A stretch of DNA of 38,869 bases from SIG653 sp964509125 (GTDB lineage Bacteria; Bacillota; Clostridia; Oscillospirales; CAG-382): assembly GCA_964509125.1 (NCBI GenBank), contig CAZDVZ010000019.1, positions 1-38,869 on the forward strand, in the 5' to 3' direction. Shown piece after piece: positions 8,027-16,674 of this stretch; positions within the stretch are counted from its first letter, which is position 1, and each line of letters starts with the position of its first letter. A program made the position numbers and the translations under genes. Below the pieces are notes generated by a model. That model saw only the letters and a list, made by a program, of their open reading frames with translations, was not told where the DNA came from and did no database searches.

Positions 8027-9511
8027 ATGAAAATCGGTTTCAGCAACGAAATGTATCTAAAGTCACAATCTGAAGAAATTTCAAAAAGGATCGAAAAGTT
8101 CGGCGGAAAACTTTATCTTGAATTTGGAGGAAAACTCTTGGATGATTTTCACGCTGCAAGGGTTTTACCCGGCTTTGAACCCGATGCAAAGCTGAGAATG
8201 CTGAAAAATCTATCAGATATTGCAGAAATTGTTATTGTTATCAATGCAGAAGATATTGAGAGCAACAAAAGAAGAGGCGATTTAGATATTACATACGACG
8301 CAGATGTGCTTCGCCTCATGGACGAATATGAACAGTTAGGGCTTTTTGTGGGAAGTGTTGTTATTTCACAATTTGCAGACCAACCCACAGCAACACTTTT
8401 CAAGACAAGACTTGAAGCTATGAACAAAAAGGTGTTCCTTCAATACCCCATTGAAGGATACCCATTTAATGTAAAAAAAATAGTTTCTCCCGAAGGTTTT
8501 GGGAAAAACGAATATATAAAAACCGAAAGACCTTTGATAGTTATTACCGCCCCCGGTCCGGGAAGCGGAAAGATGTCCTGTTGTCTTTCACAATTGTACC
8601 ACGATCATTTGCGCGGAATAAAAGCGGGTTATGCAAAATTCGAAACCTTCCCTATTTGGAATATCCCGCTGAAACATCCTGTAAATTTAGCATACGAGGC
8701 CGCCACGGCTGATCTTGACGATGTTAACATGATTGACCCTTATCACCTTGAGGCTTATGGAAAAAGCGCAGTTAACTACAACAGAGATATTGAAGTTTTC
8801 CCTGTGCTCAACGCTATTTTTGAAAAAATTGAAGGCAAAAGTCCATACCGTTCTCCTACGGATATGGGAGTTAATATGGCGGGAAACTGCATTGTTGATG
8901 ATGAAATAGTCTGCAAAGCCGCCAAACAAGAAATTATCAGAAGATATTTTTCCGCACTTTGCGACCATGCAAAAGGTATTTCTGACGGAACAGAAGCATC
9001 TAAGATCGAGCTTCTCATGAATCAAACTGATATCGCAGTCGATGACAGGGCTGTTACATTAGCATCATTTGAGCGTTCGAAAGAAACGGGAAATCAACCT
9101 GCCGTTGCGATCCAGCTTGAGGACGGAAGAATTGTCACAGGAAAAACATCGCCATTATTGGGAGCTGCATCCGCGGCAATGCTCAATGCCGTAAAAGCAA
9201 TTGCGGGGATCGACAAAGAGATCGATCTTATTTCTCCTGAAATTATTGCTCCCATTCAAGATCTTAAAACGGGCATACTTTCAAGCGTAAACCCAAGGCT
9301 CCACACAGATGAAGTGCTTATTGCTCTTGCAATCTCCTCCACATCAGACGAAAACGCAAAAAAAGCTATGGAAGCCATGCCGAAACTCAAAGGACTTGAA
9401 GCACATTCCACGGTAATTTTGTCATCAGTTGATAATCATACATATAAAAAACTGGGTATCAATCTTACATCGGAGCCCAGATATCAATCAAAAAAACTTT
9501 TCCACAAATAA
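8027..9511 (+). CDS. DUF1846 domain protein (UPF0371)
   Basis: Conserved protein of the DUF1846 family, of unknown biochemical function. The 494 residues and the start MKIGFSNEMYLKSQSEEI match the family; there is an in-frame stop just upstream, so the start is fixed. A loop TAPGPGSGKMSCCLSQ (about residues 174-189) resembles a P-loop and is followed by LYHDHLRGIKAGYAKFETFP, both hallmark segments. No signal peptide or membrane segment is visible, so it is cytosolic. It ends 15 bases before mnmG and probably shares a transcript with mnmG and rsmG. No promoter was found directly upstream, so read-through from fba across the hairpins at 7920-7974 is possible. Confidence 0.9.
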   Translation: MKIGFSNEMYLKSQSEEISKRIEKFGGKLYLEFGGKLLDDFHAARVLPGFEPDAKLRMLKNLSDIAEIVIVINAEDIESNKRRGDLDITYDADVLRLMDEYEQLGLFVGSVVISQFADQPTATLFKTRLEAMNKKVFLQYPIEGYPFNVKKIVSPEGFGKNEYIKTERPLIVITAPGPGSGKMSCCLSQLYHDHLRGIKAGYAKFETFPIWNIPLKHPVNLAYEAATADLDDVNMIDPYHLEAYGKSAVNYNRDIEVFPVLNAIFEKIEGKSPYRSPTDMGVNMAGNCIVDDEIVCKAAKQEIIRRYFSALCDHAKGISDGTEASKIELLMNQTDIAVDDRAVTLASFERSKETGNQPAVAIQLEDGRIVTGKTSPLLGAASAAMLNAVKAIAGIDKEIDLISPEIIAPIQDLKTGILSSVNPRLHTDEVLIALAISSTSDENAKKAMEAMPKLKGLEAHSTVILSSVDNHTYKKLGINLTSEPRYQSKKLFHK

Positions 9512-9526
9512 ACTGAGGTTATTTTT

Positions 9527-11383
9527 ATGGAATATCTTGCAGGGAAAACAGATATAGCAGTTATAGGCGCAGGTCACGCAGGAATTGAAGCCGCATTTGC
9601 GGCCTCGCGTCTCGGACTTAAAACTACATTATTTACATTGACCTTGGATCTTGTTGGAAATATGCCTTGCAATCCTTCCATCGGAGGCACAGGCAAAGGT
9701 CACCTTGTTTTTGAACTTGATGCTCTGGGCGGTATTATGGGCAAGCTGGCAGACAAAGCAATGCTTCAAAGTAGAATGCTCAACGAGAGCAAAGGACCCG
9801 CTGTGCACTCTTTAAGACTTCAAGTTGACAGAAGAAAATACAGCACCTTAATGAAAGAAGCTATTGAAGAAGAAAAAAATCTTTCTCTCGTTCAAGCAGA
9901 AGTGACAGATGTTAAAATAGAAAACGGAAAAGTTAAAGGCATTGTTACTTCCATGGGCGCATATTGGGAAGCGGATGCAGTAATTATTTCCACGGGCACG
10001 TCTTTGGGCGGAAAAATTATTGTTGGAGAATGCGCATATACATCAGGTCCCGACAACACTTTAGCGGCAACAAAACTTACAGAATCATTGATAAACGCGG
10101 GTGTTAAAATAGTTCGCTTTAAGACAGGTACTCCGCCAAGACTTCACGCCGACAGCATTGACTATTCCGTTTTGGAAAAACAGCCGGGTGACGAAGATCC
10201 TGTTCTTTTTTCTGACGGCGACAAACTTCCCACAGATCAGAGAGACTGTTATATCGCTTACACCAATGAAGAAACACATAAAATAATCAGAGACAATTTA
10301 CATCGCTCTCCCCTATTTTCCGGTGTGATTAAAGGAGTGGGGCCGAGATATTGCCCAAGTATTGAAGACAAAGTAGTTCGTTTTCCAAACAAAAATTTGC
10401 ACCAGCTTTTTGTTGAGCCAATGGGCGAAAATACAAAAGAGGTTTATCTTCAAGGGCTTAGCTCATCACTTCCGGAAGAAGTTCAAAGAAAAATAGTACA
10501 TTCGATCAAAGGGCTTGAAAATGCAGTTTTTATGCGTACTGCATATGCAATTGAGTACGACTGCGCAGATCCAACGCAGCTCAAAAATACACTTGAATTC
10601 AGAGAAATTGAAGGACTTTACGGTGCAGGGCAATTTAACGGAAGTTCGGGGTATGAAGAAGCCGCCGTGCAAGGTTTTATGGCGGGCTGTAACGCCGCAT
10701 TAAAAATTAAAGGCATGGCTCCTTTCACACTTTCACGCTCAGAAAGCTATATCGGAACGCTTATTGACGATTTGGTAAACAAGGGTACAAACGAGCCATA
10801 TAGAATTATGACTTCAAGAAGCGAATATCGGCTTCTATTGCGTCAAGACAACACAAAGAAAAGAATTATTCCAAAAGCATATGCAGCGGGCATAGTTTCA
10901 AAACAAATATATGACGAATATTTAAAAGAAGAAGAGTTTATTCAATATGAGATCAATCGTCTTGAAACCACATCCGTAAAACCCACCCCGGAGCTTAATG
11001 CTTATATTGTTGAAAAAGGATATGATGCGTTGCAAAACGGCGTAAGGATCGCAAGCCTTGTCAAAAGACCGCATATTGAGCTCAAGGTTTTGTATGACAT
11101 TATAGGTGGATTTACAGGTGAAAAACGCTTTATTAAACGAATCGAAACAGAAATTAAGTATGAAGGCTACATCCAAAAACAGCTTTCCGAAGTTGCAAGA
11201 TTTCATGCCTTGGAACAAAGAAAACTTCCGAGTGACATTGATTATATGTCGATTAAAGGCTTAAAAGTAGAAGCAGCGCAAAAACTGAACAAATTCAGGC
11301 CTGCAAATATTGGAGAAGCACTTTCGATTTCAGGTATAAGTCCCGCTGATGTTTCCGTATTACTTATTTATTTAAAGGGATAA
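9527..11383 (+). CDS. mnmG: tRNA uridine-5-carboxymethylaminomethyl modification enzyme MnmG
   Basis: FAD enzyme which, with the GTPase MnmE, makes carboxymethylaminomethyl uridine at the wobble base of several tRNAs. The N-terminus has the FAD-binding AVIGAGHAGIEAAFAA. The signature NPSIGGTGKGHLVFELDALG follows, and later GTPPRLHADSID and TSRSEYRLLLRQDN, all characteristic of MnmG/GidA. The 618 residues are normal. GAGG lies 9 bases before the ATG. rsmG begins 4 bases after the stop, the classic mnmG-rsmG pairing. MnmE, the usual upstream neighbour, is absent from this window; DUF1846 takes its place. Confidence 0.98.
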   Translation: MEYLAGKTDIAVIGAGHAGIEAAFAASRLGLKTTLFTLTLDLVGNMPCNPSIGGTGKGHLVFELDALGGIMGKLADKAMLQSRMLNESKGPAVHSLRLQVDRRKYSTLMKEAIEEEKNLSLVQAEVTDVKIENGKVKGIVTSMGAYWEADAVIISTGTSLGGKIIVGECAYTSGPDNTLAATKLTESLINAGVKIVRFKTGTPPRLHADSIDYSVLEKQPGDEDPVLFSDGDKLPTDQRDCYIAYTNEETHKIIRDNLHRSPLFSGVIKGVGPRYCPSIEDKVVRFPNKNLHQLFVEPMGENTKEVYLQGLSSSLPEEVQRKIVHSIKGLENAVFMRTAYAIEYDCADPTQLKNTLEFREIEGLYGAGQFNGSSGYEEAAVQGFMAGCNAALKIKGMAPFTLSRSESYIGTLIDDLVNKGTNEPYRIMTSRSEYRLLLRQDNTKKRIIPKAYAAGIVSKQIYDEYLKEEEFIQYEINRLETTSVKPTPELNAYIVEKGYDALQNGVRIASLVKRPHIELKVLYDIIGGFTGEKRFIKRIETEIKYEGYIQKQLSEVARFHALEQRKLPSDIDYMSIKGLKVEAAQKLNKFRPANIGEALSISGISPADVSVLLIYLKG

Positions 11384-11387
11384 AAAT

Positions 11388-12092
11388 ATGAACACTCAGC
11401 TTTTCAAAGACATTCTTTTGAAAAACGCGCCTTTTGCATTAACAGAAGAACAGCTCTATAAATTTTCAATAATAGCCGACCTACTTTCCTTTGAAGGTTC
11501 AAAATATAATTTAACCGCGCTGAAAACAGAAAAGGATGTGGCATTGCTTCATTTTGTAGATTCCCTCTCTCTTTTCAGCCACGGTTTGATTCCTGAAAAC
11601 AGCAAAATAATTGATGTAGGATGCGGAGCAGGTTTTCCCGCCTTAGTTGTAGGTGCATTTGATGCTACGTCAACTGTTACTGCCCTCGACAGCACAAAGA
11701 AAAAGGTGGACTTTGTATCACTTTGCGCTGAAAAAGCAAATCTTGAAAATGTTGTGGGAATATGCGCCAGAGCAGAAGAATCGGGATTTCGTGAAAATTT
11801 TGATATTGTTTTATCGAGGGGAGTTGCAAGACTTAATATACTTGCAGAGCTATGTCTCCCAATGGTAAAAATCGGTGGATCATTTATAGCAATGAAGGGA
11901 AGCGCAGGAAAGGAAGAAGCCGAAGAAGCCACACGCGCTATTGAAATTTGCGGCGGAAAAATTGAAGATATCCAAACTGTTAATATTCCCGAAGTTGAGC
12001 ACGTACACACCCTTATTAAAATTTTGAAAACGAAGGAAACACCTCATTCCTATCCCAGACAATATTCTAAAATATCAAAAAAACCACTTTAA
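11388..12092 (+). CDS. rsmG: 16S rRNA (guanine-N7) methyltransferase RsmG
   Basis: SAM-dependent enzyme that methylates N7 of G527 in 16S rRNA; its loss gives low-level streptomycin resistance in several bacteria. The sequence shows the SAM-binding motif DVGCGAGFPALV, then ALDSTKKKVDFV, and LSRGVARLNILAELCLPMV, all typical of RsmG/GidB. The 234 residues are normal. AAAGGG inside the end of mnmG serves as ribosome site. It is the last gene of the DUF1846-mnmG-rsmG run. The C-terminus has a short basic tail (RQYSKISKKPL), also usual in the family. Confidence 0.96.
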   Translation: MNTQLFKDILLKNAPFALTEEQLYKFSIIADLLSFEGSKYNLTALKTEKDVALLHFVDSLSLFSHGLIPENSKIIDVGCGAGFPALVVGAFDATSTVTALDSTKKKVDFVSLCAEKANLENVVGICARAEESGFRENFDIVLSRGVARLNILAELCLPMVKIGGSFIAMKGSAGKEEAEEATRAIEICGGKIEDIQTVNIPEVEHVHTLIKILKTKETPHSYPRQYSKISKKPL

Positions 12093-12100
12093 CTAATTCG

Positions 12101-12123
12101 ACAGCACCGGGTATTCCCGCTGT
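12101..12123 (+). promoter_or_regulatory. Hairpin between rsmG and the fused ligase
   Basis: ACAG/CTGT (12101-12104, 12120-12123) and CGGG/CCCG (12108-12111, 12116-12119) form a bulged hairpin with a TATT loop. It is followed by AT-rich sequence but no clear T run. It could be a weak terminator or a leader structure for the next gene. Confidence 0.35.
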
Positions 12124-12154
12124 ATATAAAATATTATGAAAGGACAATCCTGTT

Positions 12155-14431
12155 ATGAAAAACAATCATGACCAAAACAAGCAGATCGCCCAAAGGTTGA
12201 AAATGGCTCGAAGTAACGCAGATCTTACTGCCGAGTTCATGTCAGATAAACTTGGAATTACTGTAGACGAATATTTAACGCTTGAAAGCGGTAATGTTGA
12301 TTTTAATTTCACATTGCTTCATAAATGTTCAGAACTTCTTTCCATGGATTTTTCAGCACTTGCATCAGGCGATGACCCCAAGCTTAACTTTTACACCGTT
12401 ACAAGGAAAGGGGGTGGCTTGCGAATTAGCCGTCGTGAAAGCTTTGATTATGAACACTTGGCGTCCGCGCTGAAAAACAGACTTTCAGAGCCTTTTGTTG
12501 TTACAGCGAAATATTCTGCCGAGGCGGAAAAACAGGATATTGCAATGTCAACCCACTCGGGAATGGAGTTTAACTACATTCTAAAGGGTTCACTCCTTGT
12601 TAAAATCGATGACAACGAAGAGGTTTTACACGAGGGCGACAGCATCACATACGACTCTTCAAAACCTCACGGAATGATCGCTATTGGCGGCGAAGACTGT
12701 GTGTTTATTGCAGTGGTTCAAAAATCCGAATACAGACAAAATACAGAAAACGAATTTACTTCAAGCGCACCTATTGATGCCAAGAGAGAACTTCTTTATT
12801 CTAAATTCATGAAAGAAGAAACAGACGAAAACGGTGCTCTTAAAAATGTAAAATTTGATATTCCCGAAAATTTCAACTTCGGTTATGACGTTGTTGACGC
12901 ATTAGCTGAAAAATGCCCCGATAAGATTGCAATGAGATGGCTTTCTGTTGATCGTGAGGAAAAAGAATTTACTTTCGCTGATATTTCAAAACTGACAAAC
13001 AGAGCCGCCAACTATTTCACCTCTTTGGGTATCACAAAGGGTGACAAAGTTATGCTCGTTCTCAAACGTCATTACCAATTTTGGATCTCCATTATTGCCC
13101 TTCATAAAATTGGAGCAATTGTTATTCCCGCCACAAACCAACTTGTGGAAAAGGATTTTGAATATCGTTTTAAAGCGGGCGACATCAAGGCCGTAATCTG
13201 CACCGCAGACGGAAATACCGCCCAATGCATAGATAATGTTGCAGATCTTTGTCCGCTCCTTACCGTTAAGATAATTGCCAACGGCAAAAGAGAAGGATGG
13301 AGCAATTTCGATGAGGAGATGCCCAGATTCAGAGGTACATTCTCGCGTGTTGAAACTCACAAGAACGATGTTATGCTCATGTTCTTTACATCGGGAACAA
13401 CAGGTTATCCGAAAATTGCAATGCATACATTCACATATCCTTTGGGACACACAATCACTGCACGTTGGTGGCATAATGTTGACCCTGAAGGAATCCACCT
13501 TACGATCTCCGACACGGGCTGGGGAAAAGCTCTTTGGGGCAAGCTCTACGGACAATGGCTCTGCGAAGCTGCTGTATTTGTTTACGATTTCAACAAATTT
13601 GCAGCAGATGACATTCTCCCCCTCTTTGAGAAATACAACATCACAACTTTCTGTGCTCCCCCAACAATGTATCGTTTCTTTATCAAGGAAGATCTTAACA
13701 AATACGACCTTTCTTCCATAAAGCACGCTACTATTGCCGGTGAAGCACTTAACCCGGAAGTCTTCTATCAATTCCAAAACGCAACGGGACTCAGCCTTAT
13801 GGAAGGTTTTGGACAGACAGAGACGACTCTCGTTATCGCCAACCTTCACGGCTCAACTGTCAAACCCGGCTCTATGGGTATTCCCACAGCTCAATACGAT
13901 GTAAAATTGGTGAAAAGCGACGGAACAGAAGCCGCTACAGGTGAAGCGGGCGAGATAGTTATTAAATGTGAAAAATATGAAGTGCCCGGAATTTTCGCCG
14001 GATACTATAAACAAGAAGACAAAACCAAAGAGGTTTGGTACGACGGTTATTATCACACGGGTGATATGGCATATATGGACGAGGACGGATATTTCTGGTA
14101 CGTAGGCAGAGTTGATGACCTTATTAAATCTTCGGGATACAGAATCGGGCCTTTTGAAATTGAAAGCGTTATCATGGAACTTCCCTATGTTTTGGAATGT
14201 GCCATAACAGGCGTTCCTGATGAAATAAGAGGTCAAGTTGTTAAAGCAACCATCGTTCTCGTTAAAGACAAAGAGCCTTCCGAGGAACTTAAAAAAGAGA
14301 TTCAAACATATGTTAAAAAGCGTACAGCGCCTTATAAGTACCCCCGAATTGTTGAATTTGTAACAGAACTTCCAAAAACCATAAGCGGTAAGATAAAACG
14401 CGCTGAGGTTAGAAAAAAGGATAATCAATAA
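12155..14431 (+). CDS. HTH-cupin-AMP-forming acyl-CoA synthetase fusion
   Basis: Three domains in one 758-residue protein. Residues 8-60 resemble an XRE-type helix-turn-helix (IAQRLKMARSNADLTAEF). Residues about 105-190 form a cupin barrel with possible metal or ligand residues His134, Glu138 and His172. From about 230 to the end is a complete adenylate-forming synthetase: P-loop TSGTTGYPK (from Thr412), MEGFGQTETT, HTGDMAYMDEDGYFWYVGR, and the catalytic lysine in SGKIKR (Lys746). The ligase part resembles medium-chain acyl-CoA or acetyl-CoA synthetases and should activate a carboxylic acid with ATP and CoA; the acid is unknown. The XRE-cupin pair resembles stand-alone regulators, so the protein may sense its substrate, or the domains may simply be structural. 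A terminator follows. The fusion is in one uninterrupted frame. Confidence 0.88.
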   Translation: MKNNHDQNKQIAQRLKMARSNADLTAEFMSDKLGITVDEYLTLESGNVDFNFTLLHKCSELLSMDFSALASGDDPKLNFYTVTRKGGGLRISRRESFDYEHLASALKNRLSEPFVVTAKYSAEAEKQDIAMSTHSGMEFNYILKGSLLVKIDDNEEVLHEGDSITYDSSKPHGMIAIGGEDCVFIAVVQKSEYRQNTENEFTSSAPIDAKRELLYSKFMKEETDENGALKNVKFDIPENFNFGYDVVDALAEKCPDKIAMRWLSVDREEKEFTFADISKLTNRAANYFTSLGITKGDKVMLVLKRHYQFWISIIALHKIGAIVIPATNQLVEKDFEYRFKAGDIKAVICTADGNTAQCIDNVADLCPLLTVKIIANGKREGWSNFDEEMPRFRGTFSRVETHKNDVMLMFFTSGTTGYPKIAMHTFTYPLGHTITARWWHNVDPEGIHLTISDTGWGKALWGKLYGQWLCEAAVFVYDFNKFAADDILPLFEKYNITTFCAPPTMYRFFIKEDLNKYDLSSIKHATIAGEALNPEVFYQFQNATGLSLMEGFGQTETTLVIANLHGSTVKPGSMGIPTAQYDVKLVKSDGTEAATGEAGEIVIKCEKYEVPGIFAGYYKQEDKTKEVWYDGYYHTGDMAYMDEDGYFWYVGRVDDLIKSSGYRIGPFEIESVIMELPYVLECAITGVPDEIRGQVVKATIVLVKDKEPSEELKKEIQTYVKKRTAPYKYPRIVEFVTELPKTISGKIKRAEVRKKDNQ

Positions 14432-14438
14432 TTGATCA

Positions 14439-14472
14439 GGCGGCTAACCATTAATTGATTAGCCGCCCTTTC
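14439..14472 (+). terminator. Terminator after the fused ligase
   Basis: GGCGGCTAA (14439-14447) pairs perfectly with TTAGCCGCC (14459-14467) around an 11-base loop, followed by CTTTCAC. The T run is short, but the stem is strong and it begins 8 bases after the stop codon. Confidence 0.75.
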
Positions 14473-14684
14473 ACATCACCATGCGTGCCGTTCGGCATAC
14501 ATCTTCCTGCAACCTTAGGGTATCCTTTGAAATTTCCATTCTGCGCATAGGTGATTTTCTATACTTTGAATCTCTTATGCAAAAAAGTCAGAATTTTAAT
14601 TATTTCTCCGTCAAAAACGAATATAAACACTGCTTTCCTAATAGATATGTATTACCATAACAAATTTATAAGGAGAGCTGTTTT
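14473..14684. other. Leader region before the DUF4830 gene
   Basis: About 210 bases without a convincing gene. A frame from about 14481 stays open for some 60 codons but has no ribosome site and no recognisable product, so it is not called. A TGCCG/CGGCA hairpin is visible near 14484-14495. TATACT occurs near 14559 but has no -35 partner at a normal distance. The ribosome site AAGGAGA lies just before ATG 14685. Confidence 0.5.
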
Positions 14685-15167
14685 ATGTTCATTTACACAA
14701 TAAAGGCATCGAGACTTAAATTTTTCGCCGCACTGTTTTTGGCCTTCGGAGTTTTAGCACTTCTCATCGCCCTCGTCCCCGATTATGACGATTATGCAGA
14801 CGTAGCCGCCGTTGCATACAATTTTGAAGGCATGGAAACAAACGAAGAACGTGTTAGTTTTATTGAGCAATTTGGGTATACTGTAATTAAGGAACCTTTG
14901 GAGATCATTGATGTTGTTATCCCGGAAGAATTTGACAGCGTTTACAAGGAATACAACGAAATTCAACGGGAGCAAGGTTTAAATCTAAAAAAATACAAGG
15001 GTAAGACCGTCACAAGATACACCTATGCCATTAAGGGATATCCCGGATACGAGGACAGCGATGTTATAGCCAACCTTCTTATATATAAGTCAAAGATAAT
15101 CGGCGGTGACATTTGCGCTCTGGGTGAAAAAAGCTTTTTGCACGGATTTGAAATGCCTACAGATTAA
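14685..15167 (+). CDS. DUF4830 domain protein, membrane-anchored
   Basis: The 160 residues comprise a single N-terminal membrane helix (residues about 12-30, FFAALFLAFGVLALLIALV) and an exported domain of the DUF4830 type. That domain is recognisable from ERVSFIEQFGYTVIKEPLEI, IPEEFDSVYKEYNEIQREQG and NLLIYKSKIIGGDICAL. Function is unknown. In Clostridia such proteins are small, secreted or anchored, and often near cell-envelope or sporulation genes, but nothing here fixes a role. AAGGAGA precedes the ATG. The very short next gene starts 14 bases after the stop and is probably co-transcribed. Confidence 0.82.
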   Translation: MFIYTIKASRLKFFAALFLAFGVLALLIALVPDYDDYADVAAVAYNFEGMETNEERVSFIEQFGYTVIKEPLEIIDVVIPEEFDSVYKEYNEIQREQGLNLKKYKGKTVTRYTYAIKGYPGYEDSDVIANLLIYKSKIIGGDICALGEKSFLHGFEMPTD

Positions 15168-15181
15168 ACACGGAGGAAGAA

Positions 15182-15310
15182 GTGAAAAATAAAAGACTTT
15201 TTTTAATAAGCTTTGTTACAAGTCTTATAATTTTTGGAGTTTGTGCTTTGATTTTTGTTGCGTCCACAGAAGAAATGACATCGTTTATAAAATATTTTTT
15301 AGGGCTGTAA
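15182..15310 (+). CDS. 42-residue single-pass membrane microprotein
   Basis: Short gene starting with GTG at 15182, preceded by a strong GGAGG (15172-15176) 5 bases upstream. The product starts MKNKRLFLISFVTSLIIFG, continues as a hydrophobic helix to about residue 28 (VCALIFVA), and ends STEEMTSFIKYFLGL. A basic N-terminus followed by one helix predicts a single-pass or signal-anchor membrane protein with a short outer tail. It lies 14 bases after the DUF4830 gene, so the two may act together. I do not recognise a family. The good ribosome site and tight spacing are the reasons to believe it. Confidence 0.62.
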   Translation: MKNKRLFLISFVTSLIIFGVCALIFVASTEEMTSFIKYFLGL

Positions 15311-15408
15311 TTGCAGTTTTGACGATTTTCTTGTAATTTTTATGCAATATGTATAAAAACGGACCCTCATTTTTGGGTAAATAACCCCTATCTTTTTTTG
15401 AAAAAATT

Positions 15409-15417
15409 TGTTAAGAT
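15409..15417 (+). promoter_or_regulatory. Possible msmX promoter (extended -10)
   Basis: TGT followed by TAAGAT (15412-15417) gives an extended -10 about 55 bases before the msmX start; the -35 region is poor. A weak GGGT/ACCC hairpin at 15375-15387 followed by a T-rich stretch may end the upstream DUF4830-microprotein transcript. Confidence 0.4.
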
Positions 15418-15473
15418 AGTGTAGTAAACAAAATGCTTTTTGCCGAAAGCATAAACAACTTAGGAGGTTTCAA

Positions 15474-16613
15474 ATGGCAAGCGTACTTTTTAAAAATCTT
15501 TATAAAAGATTCCCGGGCGGAGTTACCGCTGTTTCCGATTTTTGCCTTGAGGTAAAAGATAAGGAATTTATTATCCTTGTTGGACCTTCGGGTTGCGGAA
15601 AAACTACTACACTTCGTATGATAGCAGGTCTTGAGGAAATTAGCGAAGGTGAGCTTTTTATTGGCGATAAATTGGTTAATGACGTAGCTCCCAAAGACAG
15701 AGACATTGCCATGGTTTTCCAGAACTATGCTCTTTATCCTCATATGACTGTTTTTGATAATATGGCTTTCGGTCTTAAGCTCCGTAAAACCAGAAAAGAA
15801 GAGATCAAACGCAGAGTTGAAGAAGCCGCAAGGATTCTTGATATTGCTCACTTGCTTGACAGAAGACCTAAGGCTCTCTCCGGTGGTCAGAAGCAGCGTG
15901 TTGCTTTAGGTCGTGCTATCGTTCGTGAACCTAAAGTATTCCTTCTTGACGAGCCTCTTTCCAACTTGGACGCTAAACTTCGTGCAACCATGAGAACTGA
16001 GCTTACAAAGCTCCATCAAAGACTTAAAACTACGTTTATCTACGTTACTCACGACCAAGTTGAAGCTATGACAATGGCGACAAGAATCGTTGTTATGAAG
16101 GACGGTCTTATTCAACAGGTTGACACACCTCAAAATCTTTACGATCTTCCTTGCAATATGTTCGTTGCAGGATTCATCGGAACACCTCAAATGAATTTCA
16201 TAAACGGTACACTTAAACGTGAAAAGAATTCTAAAGATATTTACTTTGTATTCAACGGATTCTCAGTTAAAGTTCCCGATTCTAAAAATGAAGACGGCGA
16301 GCTTGAAGAATACATCGGCAAAGAAGTTGTTCTCGGTGTTCGTCCCGAACTTATTCACGACGAAGAAAGATATCTTGAACAATTTGCAGATTCTACAATT
16401 GATGCCAAAGTTGAAGTTACTGAGCTTATGGGTGCAGAAATTTACCTTTACCTCAGCATGGGCGAAGAAACCGCTACAACAGAAGTTACAAACCTCGTTT
16501 CCCGTGTTTCTTCCAGATGTAAAGCAAGAACCGGTGACGATATCAAAATGGCTATCGATATGACGAGAACACATATTTTTGATAAAGAAACCGAAAAAGT
16601 TATCGTTCATTAA
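15474..16613 (+). CDS. msmX: Sugar ABC transporter ATPase, MsmX/UgpC type
   Basis: Cytoplasmic ATPase that powers CUT1-type carbohydrate importers. It has Walker A GPSGCGKTT (Gly37 on), Q-loop VFQNYALYPHMTVFDNMAFG, signature LSGGQKQRVALGRA (from Leu135), Walker B VFLLDEPLSNLDA, and switch THDQVEAMTM. The C-terminal third is the MalK/UgpC-like regulatory domain (GVRPELIHD, VTELMGAEIYLYL). The 379 residues are normal. AGGAGG lies 6 bases before ATG. No permease or binding-protein gene is near, which fits the shared orphan ATPase role known for MsmX in Bacillus. It has its own terminator and strongly biased codons, pointing to high expression. Confidence 0.93.
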   Translation: MASVLFKNLYKRFPGGVTAVSDFCLEVKDKEFIILVGPSGCGKTTTLRMIAGLEEISEGELFIGDKLVNDVAPKDRDIAMVFQNYALYPHMTVFDNMAFGLKLRKTRKEEIKRRVEEAARILDIAHLLDRRPKALSGGQKQRVALGRAIVREPKVFLLDEPLSNLDAKLRATMRTELTKLHQRLKTTFIYVTHDQVEAMTMATRIVVMKDGLIQQVDTPQNLYDLPCNMFVAGFIGTPQMNFINGTLKREKNSKDIYFVFNGFSVKVPDSKNEDGELEEYIGKEVVLGVRPELIHDEERYLEQFADSTIDAKVEVTELMGAEIYLYLSMGEETATTEVTNLVSRVSSRCKARTGDDIKMAIDMTRTHIFDKETEKVIVH

Positions 16614-16627
16614 TTAATCTAAAGGAA

Positions 16628-16674
16628 GGGCTGTCTTAGGCAAATTTTCCCCTAAGACAGCTCGTTTTATTCTT
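16628..16674 (+). terminator. Terminator of msmX
   Basis: An 11-base perfect stem GCTGTCTTAGG/CCTAAGACAGC (16630-16640, 16651-16661), extendable by two pairs, has a 10-base loop and is followed by GTTTTATTCTT. It begins 15 bases after the msmX stop and runs right up to the next start codon. It therefore also forms the leader of the CDF gene. Confidence 0.88.

Noticed and set aside
12986..13849. Minus-strand frame of 287 codons over the fused ligase
   Set aside because: Antisense shadow of the adenylate-forming domain, whose motifs are all intact on the plus strand.
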